From Nocardia sp. MH4 (lineage in GTDB: Bacteria > Actinomycetota > Actinomycetes > Mycobacteriales > Mycobacteriaceae), in assembly GCF_019266065.1 (NCBI RefSeq), contig NZ_LPNR01000128.1, positions 46,448 through 110,447 on the forward strand: a DNA stretch of 64,000 bases. Reading direction: 5' to 3'. Of the stretch, positions 50,453 to 59,814 are shown in pieces (position 1 is the stretch's first letter; the number at the start of each line of letters is the position of its first letter). Below the pieces are notes generated by a model. It ran no database searches. It saw only the letters and a program-made list of their open reading frames with translations, and had not been told where the DNA came from. The translations under genes were made by a program, and so were the position numbers.

Positions 50453-53400
50453 CTAGAGACCCATGCCCGATCGGTAGTCAGGCCCGGTGCCCTCTACTGC
50501 AGAGCGTTCCTCGACCGTGAACTCATCGGCGGTGGCCGCATGTTGTTGGCGCGCGCGTTCCTCCAGCTGCCGTTGAGGATTGGTCAGATTCTGTCGCCTG
50601 TTGTGTTCTGTGCGATGAGCAGCGAGCTCGGATTCGAGCCCTTGGTGGAGCGCCTCAACGGTGGCATCGCGTGCGACAGTGTTTTCGGCTGCGGCTCGAG
50701 CTTGTTCACCGCTTCGGCGCGTCTCGTCGTCGGCAGCGGAGCGCTCGGCCTGGGCGATCAGTTCGTTGGCGTGTCGGTTCGCCGCACGGGCGATGTCGCG
50801 GGCCTGTTGATGTTCCCCGCGGCGCTCGCGATGTTCTCGAGACAAGTCGTTGATACGGCTCTGAATGGTCTGGCGTGCCGCACGTCGGATCAGCGGCAGC
50901 GCGTCGAGCGCTTCGCGGGCAGTATCGAGCGCGTCGCTGGTAATGCGGAGTCGCCGGATGGCGCTGTCGAGTTCGTCGGCACGCATTCGTGCGGTGTCGC
51001 GGGCAGTGTCGGCAGCATCCTGGTGTGCGACCACGATCGGGTCGGGCCCGGGGTCGAAGCCGTCGTGTCGGATGGGTGCGAAGAATTCAGCCTCGGTTGC
51101 GGAGTTGCCGAGCCGTTGGGCAAGTCCGTCGATCGCGTCGGCGAGGTCACGTTCGGTCAAACGCTGCAGCGGCTCGAGGACCGGGAGTGGCTGTTCGGTG
51201 AGGGGATTGTCGGTCAGCCATTGCTGGATGACAGCGCGCCCGGCTTGGTCGAGTGTGCGCCAGTCACGGCGGAGCATCGCTAGCGCCGCAGGCGCAGGAT
51301 GTGTTTCGGCGATGTGCGCGCATCGCGCGACGAGGTGATCGGCAGGGTTGTGGTCGGGGATACCTGGCCGTTCGTTGTCGCGGCAGTCGAGGCACAGACC
51401 GTCGTCGGAGTGTCGTGGAGGTACGGGGGAGCTGGCGTTGCGGGGACGTTCGGTGCTGCAGTCGACGCACGGGAGGCCAACGATGGCGGGCATCGCGGCC
51501 AAGTCGTAGTCGATCGGGTAACCAGCGCCTGCTGGTCTTTGCCGCTCTCCCGTTAGTGCCATATAGCGGCTGTCGAAACGTTCGGCGTCGTCGAGGTAGG
51601 TGTCAAAGGCGTCGTTGCCGGCGGCCTGAATCGGGTCGAACAGTGCCGGTGTGATCGTGGGGTCGACGTGTTCGCGGTGGTCGTAGACAGGGTGGGGTCG
51701 GCCACGCTCGGGTTCGGTATCGCGGTGGAAGGTTTGCGGATCGGTCGAGGGTGTGCACGCGTGGATCAGCGCGCGGTGTTGCGGGAATTGTTGCTCGGCC
51801 CAGCGCAGTCGAGCCAGAGCGACGGGGAAGCTGTACTGGTAGAGGGTTTCTGAGACTGCGGTGAGGACCGCTTGTTCGTCGTCGGACAGCTCGGTTCTGA
51901 AGCCCCGGTATGCGGCGACAGCGTCAGCGACTCGCCCTGTCGCGAACAATCGGGCGATGCCTTCGATACCGGTGACGAGGTCTTCCTCGAGTGGGTCGCT
52001 GATAACGGTGACGACAGGAGCGGCGTCGTGTTCATTTGTGGCCGACGCGGCGGTAGCAGAACTGGCCGAGGGCTCCCTCTCGGCGTCTGGGGCGGTCGGT
52101 TCACGCGCGAATGGTTCATGGCCTTGGGTGGGTTGTTGCTCTGTCGGGGTGTGGTGGTGCAGTGCGTCGATGCGCCAGGCCAGTGCGGCGGCGAGTTGGT
52201 CGGCGCGCAGCGGTGCGGCGTCGTCGGGTTGCGCGCCTTGGAGAAGTTCGTAGGCAGTGACGAGTAGATCGCGGGGTGACCAGGTGCTGGTGGCGCGTTC
52301 GACGGCGGCGACGACGCGAGGCCAGGCCGGTTCGGTAGTGACTTGTTCGGTCATGTCGGTGCCCAGAACGGCTTCGAGGTCGGGTAGCCAGTCGGGTCGG
52401 AGTAGGTCAGTGCTGGTGGTATCGAGGGCGGAAGGTTCCAGTTCCAGGCGCGCCCACAATGCTGCGGCGGGCATCTCGTCGGGCAATGGCCGCTGTGCGG
52501 CCGCGTCGGTCAGCAGGACGGTGATGTCGAGTCCGGAACGTGCGGCGAGGTCGATCTTGTCAGCCACGACCGACCACAACGCATCGGTGCTGATACGAGA
52601 ATCGAGGTCATCGACGACGTCGGCCCACCGATTGCGGGGGAGTGCCGGGTCACCGTAGGCGTCGATGACGCGTTGTTGCAGGCGTTTCTGGTGTAGGCGT
52701 TCGAGGTCGGTGTAGCGGGCAGGGCCGGTGGGTCGGGTGTCGGTGTCGGGGACGTGGAGTCCGGCCCGCCACACCGAGAGCTCGCCCAGCAATGAGGGAT
52801 CGGTGCCCAGCAGTGGGCGCGCCCACGCGGGTGCGGTGGCCGGTGTCCACCCTGCCGCGGCATCACGGATCTGTTCGGCAAGGGCAGACACGATCCGTTC
52901 GCGTGCCCGAACAGGTTCAGCGAGAGCCTGATCGGCGACACCGGTGGGGAGCCCTGGCGTCCAGGACAGAGGCCCGCTACCGGTGGAATGTGCTCCAGAG
53001 GGATCCAGACGCCAGTCCAGCACCGCGGCAGGATCGTCGGCGGTGTCGAGCTCGCGGGCAGTAGCCGCAGCGCGAAGTGCGGCTACTGGATCGGCGCCGG
53101 TGAGTGCGATCAGGGCCAGGTGTTGACGGAGCACCGGGTAAGCGGGACTCTCGGTCAGGTCGGGATGGATGGTGTCGGCGGCACGGTCGAGTTCTGCGAG
53201 ACGGTCGGTGTCGAGGGCGTGTTCGGCGGCCAGGCCGAGGGTGTCGAGGTAGATATCGACTGCCCGCCCGATCCGCAAAGCCGGGTCGAGGGCGTCACGA
53301 AGCTCGGTGTGCGCTGACTTCTGGGCCCCGTCGCGAGCCAACACTCGCTGCAGAACTTCGACTGCGGTGCGCGGGTAGACGGCAGGTTCGGTGTAGATCG

Positions 53401-56371
53401 AGCCTTCGGCGCCGTCGAGGGCGGTGGCGATGTAGGCGTGGTTGGCGTGGATTCCGCGGGTCATCGCGACGTAGAACTGTTGGCGGGATTCGAGCCCGGA
53501 TAGCGCGACATGGCAGGCGTCGGCGGTGATTCCTTGCGCGGAATCGATCGTCGCGGCGTATCCGAGGTGCACGTGGACGCGCACATACTCGACCGGAAGT
53601 CGTACGGTTTTGTCGCTGTCGGTGCCGCCGCGTCGATGCGAAACGGTCAGTGAACCGTCCTCATGGACGGCGGTGATGGTCCACGAGTAGCCGTTGCGAA
53701 CCCAGTCCGTCTGGCCGAAACGCAGCTTCGGGTTGTTGCGTCGGGTGCGCACGGTGTCACCGACGGAGCCGGAAAGACCGTCCACGAGGGCCACTTCAGT
53801 ATCGGGTTTCGTGCCGGTTCGGGTGAGTCTGTCGGCGCGGGCGCGTGCGTTGAGCGCGCTCACGACCTTGTGTGTGGGCGCCAACATGACCGCGTCGCGA
53901 CCGGCAACGTTGTCAGCGGCCCATGCTGTGTAGGTGTCGTCGTAGACCGATCCGGTGTGCCCGGCGTGGATGCGGTCGTTGTCCAGATACCAGGCCAGCG
54001 CGGCCGGGTCGCCCTCGCGTAGCCCGATCGACGCCGTTGCTTCGCCGGTGGATGCGAACCGGACGACGTGCGACAGCGTCAAGGTCTGTTCGGGGGAGGC
54101 GGCGTTCATGTCGGCGTCGGCGCCACCGGCGTCGATCGCGGGCAGTTGTCGGTCGTCGCCGATGCAGCGCACCGTCGCGCCGCGCTGGGAGAGGAACTGC
54201 AGCAGTTGGAGACGTTTGGTGTTGCCGAGTTTGACGTGCTCGTCGACGATCACCAGCGTTCGGTCGTCGATGTCGAGGACCCATTGCGGCAACGACGGCG
54301 GATGATCCCGCACGATCGTGGGCGAATCCGGGCGGCGGGAGTGGCGGTCGATGACGTCGAGAAGCTTGTCGACGGTCTCGGCACGGGTGCCGATCGACTC
54401 CCCGAGAACAGCGGCCGCGGCAGCGGTGGGCGCCATGCCGAGGACGGTGCCGCCGCTGGAATGCCATGCGCTGGTGAGGACTTGCATGGCAGTGGTCTTG
54501 CCGGTTCCGGCAGGGGCGTTGGCGGTATGCACGCGCAACCCGGAGGTGGCGAAGGAAGAGATGACACCAACCTGGCCGGCATTGAGCGGCCGATCAGGAT
54601 GCGCGGTGTTGTAGTCAGCGACCGCGCTGGTCAGCAGTGCGGAGTCCAGGGTGCGGGCGCCGGGCTCGATCGACAGCTCGATGAGTGCGGCTTCGACGTC
54701 GAGAGTGGCTTCGGTGGTGTAGATCTGGGAGTTCGGTCGAACGTGAACGGGGCTGCCGTCGCGGTGGCGCAACCAGGCGGGCACCGCCCGCAGCCCGGGC
54801 TCTTCGGTGAGGTCGGGATCACCGCGCGCAACCGCCGACCGTGGCGAGAGCGCGGCGACGACGACTTTGTCGGGAACCCAGTCCCAGTCGGCCGGGCTGA
54901 TCTGGCCGCGCAGTTGGCGTTCGATCTCGGCCCGCAGATTGAACGGCCGCCATGTCGAGCGTCGCTGCGACGCTGCGGCCAGCGCGCGCTCGGCGGTCGC
55001 GGCGATGAATACGGCGTCCGGGTCCGGGCGAGGTATCCGCGGCACCGCCACCACGCGTATCGCTACCGCTTCAACCGGCTCACGGCCACCGAGCAACGTG
55101 GTGGCCTGGGCCAACCAGGTCTCACTTTGCTGGGTGTGCGATTCCGGAAGGTGTTTGGCCGGACGGGTATCCAACGTCGCCCGGTCGGCGAGACCGTAGA
55201 CCTCCTCCGGGGTCGGTTCGCGGCCGAAGGTTGTCTGGAAATCGGCGGTGAGTTGGTCCAGGCGCGCGTTGATCGCGGTGCCTCGCTGCGACCAGGCGTG
55301 GATCAGTTCCAGCGGGACGCCGATGACCTCACGGACGGGGACTTGGTGGATGTTGCGGTCGGGGCGGGTTTCGAACTGCAGGTTGAGAGCGAGTTCGAGA
55401 TGGTGCTCGAGGCGGGAGTCGTAGATCTCCGAGACCGTGACAGCGGCTTCGTGGAACAGCCGGGAGTCGATCGTGCGCCATTTCCCGTCCAGGGTGCGGA
55501 CCTTGTTGGCGATCAGGACGTGGGTGTGTAGGTCGGGATCGCCTGCGCGGCTGTCGCGATGGGTGAAACAGGCCGCGACGATCCCCTCGACTTCGACGTG
55601 GCGGACCCCGTTACGGCCGAGCCGGGTTAACAAGCCGTTGCGCTCCAACCACGTCAACGCATCACCGATCGCACGCTGGTGGGCGGCCTCGATCCGGGCT
55701 GCCATGTCCGGTGGGGCCAACGCCCACAGCACCGACACACTCTTCACCGGGGAGAAGGCGATCTCGAGACCTGCCAGCGCGGCCTGGTTCGCGCGCGAGT
55801 TTTTGGCGACCCATCCCGACAACTCTCGTGCGTTCAGAGGTGGGCGGCCGTACTCGTCAGTGAACATTCCGGTCGCGAGTCGTGTACGAATGCGCGCACG
55901 TTCATCATCGGGAATTGCGGCAGTGGGCTCGAGATTTCGTTCTGAATTGTGCGCACGGTAGGCCTCGGAACAGCGCTTCCGATACTCCGAACGGACCTTG
56001 TAGATGGCGAATTTGTTGCCTAATTTGGTTGCCTTCTCAGCCGTGCGGGTGGCGTCGCGGTCGTTGGCGCCGAGCGCAATCTGGCGTTGGAAGACCTCGG
56101 TCTTGATCTGCTCGGCGTTCGGGTGAAGGCCCTGCCCGAACAGCGACTTCATCTGTTCCTCGGTCACTTCCGTACCAGCGGCGATGCCGAGCGAGGTTAG
56201 TCCGGTGCCATGCCAACGTCCGGGTGCTTCGCCGTGGTCGGAGTAGTACTGCGACAGCGATGACCGCCCGCGAGCTGTCCTATCGTTGGCGGCGGTTTTG
56301 CGCAGATAATATTGGTAGCCGTTTCCTGCGGCGACTCGATGAATGGTCGCGACCATGCCTCCATGAAGCAT
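50453..56371 (-). CDS. MobF (TrwC/TraI-type) conjugative relaxase-helicase
   Basis: The relaxase nicks oriT, stays bound to the 5' end through a tyrosine, and unwinds the strand. This 1972-residue protein has an N-terminal relaxase domain with GYQYYLRK, the tyrosine pair Y42/Y43 in SQYYSDHGEAPGRW, and the three-histidine site HRDSRAGDPDLHTH (H271, H282, H284). A RecD/TraI-type helicase follows: Walker A APAGTGKTT near 625, LVIVDEH near 708, and late motifs TIDSAQG and YVAMTRG near 940-970. The C-terminal 900 residues are helical, with a cysteine finger CVDC...DDGLCLDC near 1630-1665, shared with the protein at 61371-62987, and a long coiled-coil end. ATG 56371 has AAGGGA upstream inside a palindrome; 56425 and 56356 are alternatives. 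Confidence 0.93.
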   Translation of the reverse strand: MLHGGMVATIHRVAAGNGYQYYLRKTAANDRTARGRSSLSQYYSDHGEAPGRWHGTGLTSLGIAAGTEVTEEQMKSLFGQGLHPNAEQIKTEVFQRQIALGANDRDATRTAEKATKLGNKFAIYKVRSEYRKRCSEAYRAHNSERNLEPTAAIPDDERARIRTRLATGMFTDEYGRPPLNARELSGWVAKNSRANQAALAGLEIAFSPVKSVSVLWALAPPDMAARIEAAHQRAIGDALTWLERNGLLTRLGRNGVRHVEVEGIVAACFTHRDSRAGDPDLHTHVLIANKVRTLDGKWRTIDSRLFHEAAVTVSEIYDSRLEHHLELALNLQFETRPDRNIHQVPVREVIGVPLELIHAWSQRGTAINARLDQLTADFQTTFGREPTPEEVYGLADRATLDTRPAKHLPESHTQQSETWLAQATTLLGGREPVEAVAIRVVAVPRIPRPDPDAVFIAATAERALAAASQRRSTWRPFNLRAEIERQLRGQISPADWDWVPDKVVVAALSPRSAVARGDPDLTEEPGLRAVPAWLRHRDGSPVHVRPNSQIYTTEATLDVEAALIELSIEPGARTLDSALLTSAVADYNTAHPDRPLNAGQVGVISSFATSGLRVHTANAPAGTGKTTAMQVLTSAWHSSGGTVLGMAPTAAAAAVLGESIGTRAETVDKLLDVIDRHSRRPDSPTIVRDHPPSLPQWVLDIDDRTLVIVDEHVKLGNTKRLQLLQFLSQRGATVRCIGDDRQLPAIDAGGADADMNAASPEQTLTLSHVVRFASTGEATASIGLREGDPAALAWYLDNDRIHAGHTGSVYDDTYTAWAADNVAGRDAVMLAPTHKVVSALNARARADRLTRTGTKPDTEVALVDGLSGSVGDTVRTRRNNPKLRFGQTDWVRNGYSWTITAVHEDGSLTVSHRRGGTDSDKTVRLPVEYVRVHVHLGYAATIDSAQGITADACHVALSGLESRQQFYVAMTRGIHANHAYIATALDGAEGSIYTEPAVYPRTAVEVLQRVLARDGAQKSAHTELRDALDPALRIGRAVDIYLDTLGLAAEHALDTDRLAELDRAADTIHPDLTESPAYPVLRQHLALIALTGADPVAALRAAATARELDTADDPAAVLDWRLDPSGAHSTGSGPLSWTPGLPTGVADQALAEPVRARERIVSALAEQIRDAAAGWTPATAPAWARPLLGTDPSLLGELSVWRAGLHVPDTDTRPTGPARYTDLERLHQKRLQQRVIDAYGDPALPRNRWADVVDDLDSRISTDALWSVVADKIDLAARSGLDITVLLTDAAAQRPLPDEMPAAALWARLELEPSALDTTSTDLLRPDWLPDLEAVLGTDMTEQVTTEPAWPRVVAAVERATSTWSPRDLLVTAYELLQGAQPDDAAPLRADQLAAALAWRIDALHHHTPTEQQPTQGHEPFAREPTAPDAEREPSASSATAASATNEHDAAPVVTVISDPLEEDLVTGIEGIARLFATGRVADAVAAYRGFRTELSDDEQAVLTAVSETLYQYSFPVALARLRWAEQQFPQHRALIHACTPSTDPQTFHRDTEPERGRPHPVYDHREHVDPTITPALFDPIQAAGNDAFDTYLDDAERFDSRYMALTGERQRPAGAGYPIDYDLAAMPAIVGLPCVDCSTERPRNASSPVPPRHSDDGLCLDCRDNERPGIPDHNPADHLVARCAHIAETHPAPAALAMLRRDWRTLDQAGRAVIQQWLTDNPLTEQPLPVLEPLQRLTERDLADAIDGLAQRLGNSATEAEFFAPIRHDGFDPGPDPIVVAHQDAADTARDTARMRADELDSAIRRLRITSDALDTAREALDALPLIRRAARQTIQSRINDLSREHRERRGEHQQARDIARAANRHANELIAQAERSAADDETRRSGEQARAAAENTVARDATVEALHQGLESELAAHRTEHNRRQNLTNPQRQLEERARQQHAATADEFTVEERSAVEGTGPDYRSGMGL

Positions 56372-56380
56372 CGCGAATTC

Positions 56381-56393
56381 CCTTGCCGCAAGG
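56381..56393 (-). promoter_or_regulatory. Palindrome CCTTGCCGCAAGG over the relaxase ribosome site
   Basis: A perfect 13-base dyad (CCTTGC-C-GCAAGG) overlaps the AAGGG ribosome site of the relaxase gene, about ten bases before its ATG. A direct repeat TGGACAAC occurs at 56419 and 56429, ten bases apart. This is the promoter-proximal region of a MobF relaxase, so autoregulation or part of oriT are both possible. Confidence 0.4.
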
Positions 56394-56525
56394 GGCAATT
56401 TATTCGCTTGGTCTACGCTGGACAACGATGGACAACTATCGACACGGGCGTTATCGGATCGTGCTGGTGCACGTACCGTATTCGACTTCTACGTATTCGG
56501 TGATGGTGATGGTCGGTGTGGATCG

Positions 56526-57986
56526 TTAGGTGGGTTCGCGGCGCAGGGCGGCGTAGTAGGCCCAGTCTCGGGAGGCGAGCGTGGCCCAGCGGATCGCGGT
56601 GATGTTGTTGAGGCCCAGGACCTCGGCGAGGACCGCGGTGGGCATCTCACTGGCGAGTTGGAACATCGCCGCTTGGCGAGCGTGGTTGGGCGGTATCCCC
56701 AGGCTGACTAGTTCGCCGCGGACGTTTTCGGTGACCAGCGGTTTTCCGGGATTTCTGCCGGGGAAGAGCCAGTTCGAAGTGGCGTATGAGGCTGGGGCGC
56801 CGAAGTCGAGGTGGTCGATGACGAGTTTGTTGAGCGGGTCGGGCAATTCGATAGCGATGCTGTCGAAGGTGACAGTGACCTCGCCGCCGCCGTGCACCTC
56901 GATTTGGTCGCGCCGCATCCGCAATGTGCGGACGAGGGGCTGCGCGAACAGCAGCATGAACAGTCCTGCGACACGTGTATATCCGCGAATTGTGTTGTTG
57001 TGCAACAGTGTTTGGACATGGTCCCAGCGGAGGTCATGAGCCATCGCCACATTCGGGGTGGGTCGAGGCGGTACCGGAACTGCGACTGCATGGGTGATTC
57101 TGGAGCTCGTGGTCCAGCGTAGGAAACCGCTCCCGAGGGTGCTGGCTCGGGTGGGGAACTCGGTGAGGTAGTCATCGAGTTGGTGCTGGTTGAGGCTGGC
57201 CAGTGTCAACCCTCGGGCGTTCAGCCAGGTGAGGAAGCGAACGGCGCTGGACAGGGCAGCGCGTGCGGTGTCGAGCGAACCGGCTGTGAGGTTGCCGGCT
57301 GCGTCGAGCTGTCGGAGGCGGCGTAGCAGGCGCCACCGCGCGTATTGACGCACGAGGTCAGCCTGGGCTTTGGGCAGGTCGCTGACGTTGTCGGTGAGCC
57401 AGCGGGTGATTGCGTCGACGGCGATGGAGTGCGGTGTGAGCACTCCGGTGGCGACGAGTAGATCGTGAACGTAGGAGACGTTGCGGGTGGTCGGGAGCTC
57501 GTCGAAGGCGGTGTGGGCGATGGCGAGTGCACCGTTGGCCATGTCGGCGAGGATGTCGGGTCGGCTGGTGGGGCGTGTGAGCCAGTACAAGGTGGCGCGC
57601 GGATCTCGCGCGTCCATCAGCGCGCGGAACACGGGTACGAGCTGATGGTGAACTTCGCTGGTGGCGGGGTCGTTGAGCAGTGTCATCAGCCGGTCTTCGA
57701 GGGTGCATTCGGCGCAGTAGGCGCCGAAGTGTTTGTCCTCGCTGTTGCAGCAGGGGCAGGCGTAGATGGGTTCGTTCCCGGTGCATGCCGCGCAGCTTGG
57801 TCGACGTTGTTTGTCGTAGAAGGCAAGGATTTTCGGTTCGTCGCAGTGTGGACACTGCCTGGGCTTTCGTCGAAAGCGCAGCTCACAGTTGGGGCAGACT
57901 GGCTGATCCAGGATGTGGCGCCGACCTGGTCGGTGCTGTCCGCAGTGCGCGCACACTGTCGCGCGCGCCCCGCGATCGCCGGTCAC
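56526..57986 (-). CDS. Zinc-ribbon-bearing, divergent tyrosine-recombinase-like protein
   Basis: A 486-residue protein. The first 95 residues hold six cysteine pairs (C12/C15, C31/C34, C45/C48, C65/C68, C77/C80, C91/C94), several zinc ribbons in a row. The middle is helical with YARWRLLRRLRQLD and FLTWLNARGLTLASL. The end resembles an integrase catalytic half: LVRTLRMRRDQI, LVSLGIPPNHARQAAM, VLAEVLGLNNITAIRWA, DWAYYAALR. Arg and Tyr positions are plausible but the HxxRH box is altered to NHARQ, so activity is uncertain. GTG 57986 overlaps the XRE gene stop (GTGA). With the XRE protein and the intact recombinase it makes a three-gene set like the recombinase trios of Tn554-type elements. Confidence 0.75.
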   Translation of the reverse strand: MTGDRGARATVCAHCGQHRPGRRHILDQPVCPNCELRFRRKPRQCPHCDEPKILAFYDKQRRPSCAACTGNEPIYACPCCNSEDKHFGAYCAECTLEDRLMTLLNDPATSEVHHQLVPVFRALMDARDPRATLYWLTRPTSRPDILADMANGALAIAHTAFDELPTTRNVSYVHDLLVATGVLTPHSIAVDAITRWLTDNVSDLPKAQADLVRQYARWRLLRRLRQLDAAGNLTAGSLDTARAALSSAVRFLTWLNARGLTLASLNQHQLDDYLTEFPTRASTLGSGFLRWTTSSRITHAVAVPVPPRPTPNVAMAHDLRWDHVQTLLHNNTIRGYTRVAGLFMLLFAQPLVRTLRMRRDQIEVHGGGEVTVTFDSIAIELPDPLNKLVIDHLDFGAPASYATSNWLFPGRNPGKPLVTENVRGELVSLGIPPNHARQAAMFQLASEMPTAVLAEVLGLNNITAIRWATLASRDWAYYAALRREPT

Positions 57987-58327
57987 TCGCCCGTTTTGGG
58001 GCGTCGAATGGTCGAGCGGATCGGCCGCAGGTCGCCGATGCCCTGGGTTTCGTGGTGGCCGGTGGTACCGGTCTTGGCGTTTTCGACGGGTTCAGTGACG
58101 AGTTCGAGCAGGTCGTTGGGGGTGCAGTTGAGGATGTCGCAGAGCGCGGCAAGGACTTCGACGTTGATGCGTTGGGGTGTGTTAGTGACGAGTCGATAGA
58201 CAAATGTTCTGGTCAGCGTGATGCCCCGGTCGGCGAGTAGCGGCATCAGCTCGCTTGTCTGAAACATGCCGTGGGCGGCCATCAGCTGGCGCAGGTTCCA
58301 GCGCACCGTGACTCGTCGATCTGACAT
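57983..58327 (-). CDS. XRE-family DNA-binding protein
   Basis: A 114-residue protein with an HTH of the Cro/CI type: MSDRRVTVRWNLRQLMAAHGMFQTSELMPLLADRGITLTRTFVYRLVT..PQRINVEVLAALCDILNCTPNDLLELV. The C-terminal 35 residues are polar and disordered. It lies between the two recombinase genes, three bases after the first and overlapping the second, which implies co-regulation and possibly a directionality or repressor role. The nested dyad at 59444-59480 is a candidate binding site. Confidence 0.88.
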   Translation of the reverse strand: MSDRRVTVRWNLRQLMAAHGMFQTSELMPLLADRGITLTRTFVYRLVTNTPQRINVEVLAALCDILNCTPNDLLELVTEPVENAKTGTTGHHETQGIGDLRPIRSTIRRPKTGE

Positions 58328-58329
58328 GA

Positions 58330-59430
58330 TCAGCCTTTCCCGTCCGGTGAATAGACCCTGCTCAGAGCAGTGCGCAGGACTCGTCTTTTGAAGTCGTTGC
58401 TGACCGAGGTGTAGATCGCGGTCGTTGACGCATAAGCGTGGCCGACCTGTTCCTGAACAAATCGCTCGGGGTAGCCGAACTCGATGAGGTGGGTGACGTA
58501 GGCGTGGCGCAGGCAGTGCAACGTCAACTCCGGCGGCAGACCAGCACCGTCACGAAGTTCAGCGAAGCGAATATCCAACCGCACCGCGGTGACCCGAGTC
58601 AGGCGTTCGGTCACCCACAACGCAGGATGGTCGGCGACGTCGTAGCGATCACGGGCGTGTTCGACCCATTGGCGTAGGCCCGCGACGACCCAGTCGAATT
58701 CGGGCACTACCAGGACAGTTCGGCGGCGGGGCGTTCCGCCGCGGCCCTTGCCGAAGCGGACGTGGACCGAGCCGTAGGTGCCCCATTCGCGAACATGAGG
58801 ATTTGGTCGCAGGTCGGCGATATCGAGGTGGCACACCTCGTTTCGCCGCAACCCGAACGCGTAGACGGTTTTGACCATCTGTGCATCTCGCAGCGCCGCG
58901 AGCGCGCCTTTGCGTCCTGACCGGGCTATGCGGTCGACGCGGTCATCGACGAAGCCGAAAAGGTCCTCGACTTCGTCGTAGGTGAACGGGCGTCTGGCGG
59001 GCCGTCCTTCGTAGTCGCTCAGGTGCGCTGCGGTGTTCCACTCGTGGCAGATCTGGCTGGGAACTTGCCCGAATCGGTCGTGGCACTGCCGGGCCCATTC
59101 GTAGCGGGCGTCGGTGAGGTAGTCGCAGAACATTCGCAGGATCAGGTGGTAGCCGCGGATCGTGGAGGGCGCGAGGTTGCCGGTCGAGGTGAGCGAGACG
59201 GTGAAGTCCTCGACATCTCCGGGCAGCCACGTCCACGGGTATGTCCCGGTGAATTCGACGAAACGGCGGATGAAGGTCAACCGCGGTGCGACGGTCGAGT
59301 CGGCCAGCAACCGAGATTTCTGCTGGTTGGACCACCCTTTGAGCATCGCTTCGAATACGGCGGTCGGTTCGTCGAGATGGGCAATGCCGGGGACCAGGAT
59401 CAGTCGGGCCAAGCCAGGAACCTCAGCCAA
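58330..59430 (-). CDS. Tyrosine recombinase (integrase), intact catalytic set
   Basis: A 366-residue site-specific recombinase. The N-terminal core-binding domain (about 20-125) is followed by the catalytic domain with R195 or R196 (FGLRRNEVCHL), K226/K228 in HVRFGKGRG, H305-x2-R308 in LHCLRHAY, H331 (VGHAYAS) and the nucleophile Y340 in TTAIYTSV. All active-site positions are present. The TTG start is supported by GGAGG five bases upstream. It heads the three-gene recombinase set. A 37-bp dyad lies 13 bases upstream of the start, so the promoter, the operator and perhaps the recombination site are close together. Confidence 0.93.
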   Translation of the reverse strand: MAEVPGLARLILVPGIAHLDEPTAVFEAMLKGWSNQQKSRLLADSTVAPRLTFIRRFVEFTGTYPWTWLPGDVEDFTVSLTSTGNLAPSTIRGYHLILRMFCDYLTDARYEWARQCHDRFGQVPSQICHEWNTAAHLSDYEGRPARRPFTYDEVEDLFGFVDDRVDRIARSGRKGALAALRDAQMVKTVYAFGLRRNEVCHLDIADLRPNPHVREWGTYGSVHVRFGKGRGGTPRRRTVLVVPEFDWVVAGLRQWVEHARDRYDVADHPALWVTERLTRVTAVRLDIRFAELRDGAGLPPELTLHCLRHAYVTHLIEFGYPERFVQEQVGHAYASTTAIYTSVSNDFKRRVLRTALSRVYSPDGKG

Positions 59431-59814
59431 TCAATCCTCCGGTGTGTACTTAGATGCAACAATGTTGCTTCACAGTACACGTGCGTGGAGTGGGGTCAAG
59501 GGCCAGCGGCAACGCGGTTGATGGCATACGGAGCGAGCCGAATACGTGACCAGCGTGACGCTGAGAATGTTGCATCTGGCGCAATAGGCAACAGAAGTAT
59601 CCGAGATGCCAGATGTCTGCATGTTAAAAGGGGCGGAGAGAAGCGAGGAGAGGTGTGTGGGAGCGTGAAAGAGGGTGCGGGAGTAGTGGCGAGAGGTGCG
59701 GCGTAGGGCAGGCATGGGCTGGAGGCAGCGGTGGTGAGTATGGCGGGCTACTGCGGGGTGCTTCGGGTGGGGATCAACGGGTGGAACGCGGTTGATCCCC
59801 ACCCGTCGGCGGGC
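59431..59814. other. Integrase upstream region with several dyads
   Basis: About 385 bases without a gene between the integrase start and the end of the first YodL-like gene. Besides the 37-bp dyad it holds AATGTTGCATC at 59566-59576, an inverted copy of GATGCAAC.AT in the dyad, and the inverted repeat CATCTGGC/GCCAGATG at 59573-59580 and 59608-59615. Such arm-like repeats are common around att or control sites. The 59640-59740 stretch is purine-rich. Confidence 0.4.
59444..59480. promoter_or_regulatory. 37-bp nested dyad upstream of the integrase
   Basis: Two inverted repeats share one centre (59462): the inner GCAACA-A-TGTTGC (59456-59468) and the outer GTGTACT (59444-59450) with AGTACAC (59474-59480), separated by five bases on each side. 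Both are perfect. The outer arms repeat the GTGTAC/GTACAC of the dyad at 17080-17095. It may be an operator for the XRE protein or the integrase, or a crossover site. Confidence 0.6.

Noticed and set aside
50193..50456. Plus-strand frame of 87 codons before the relaxase 3' end
   Set aside because: No ribosome site, poor composition, no similarity to anything recognised.
54068..55531. Long plus-strand frame of about 487 codons inside the relaxase gene
   Set aside because: Antisense shadow of a clear MobF relaxase-helicase; composition is typical of GC-rich reverse frames.
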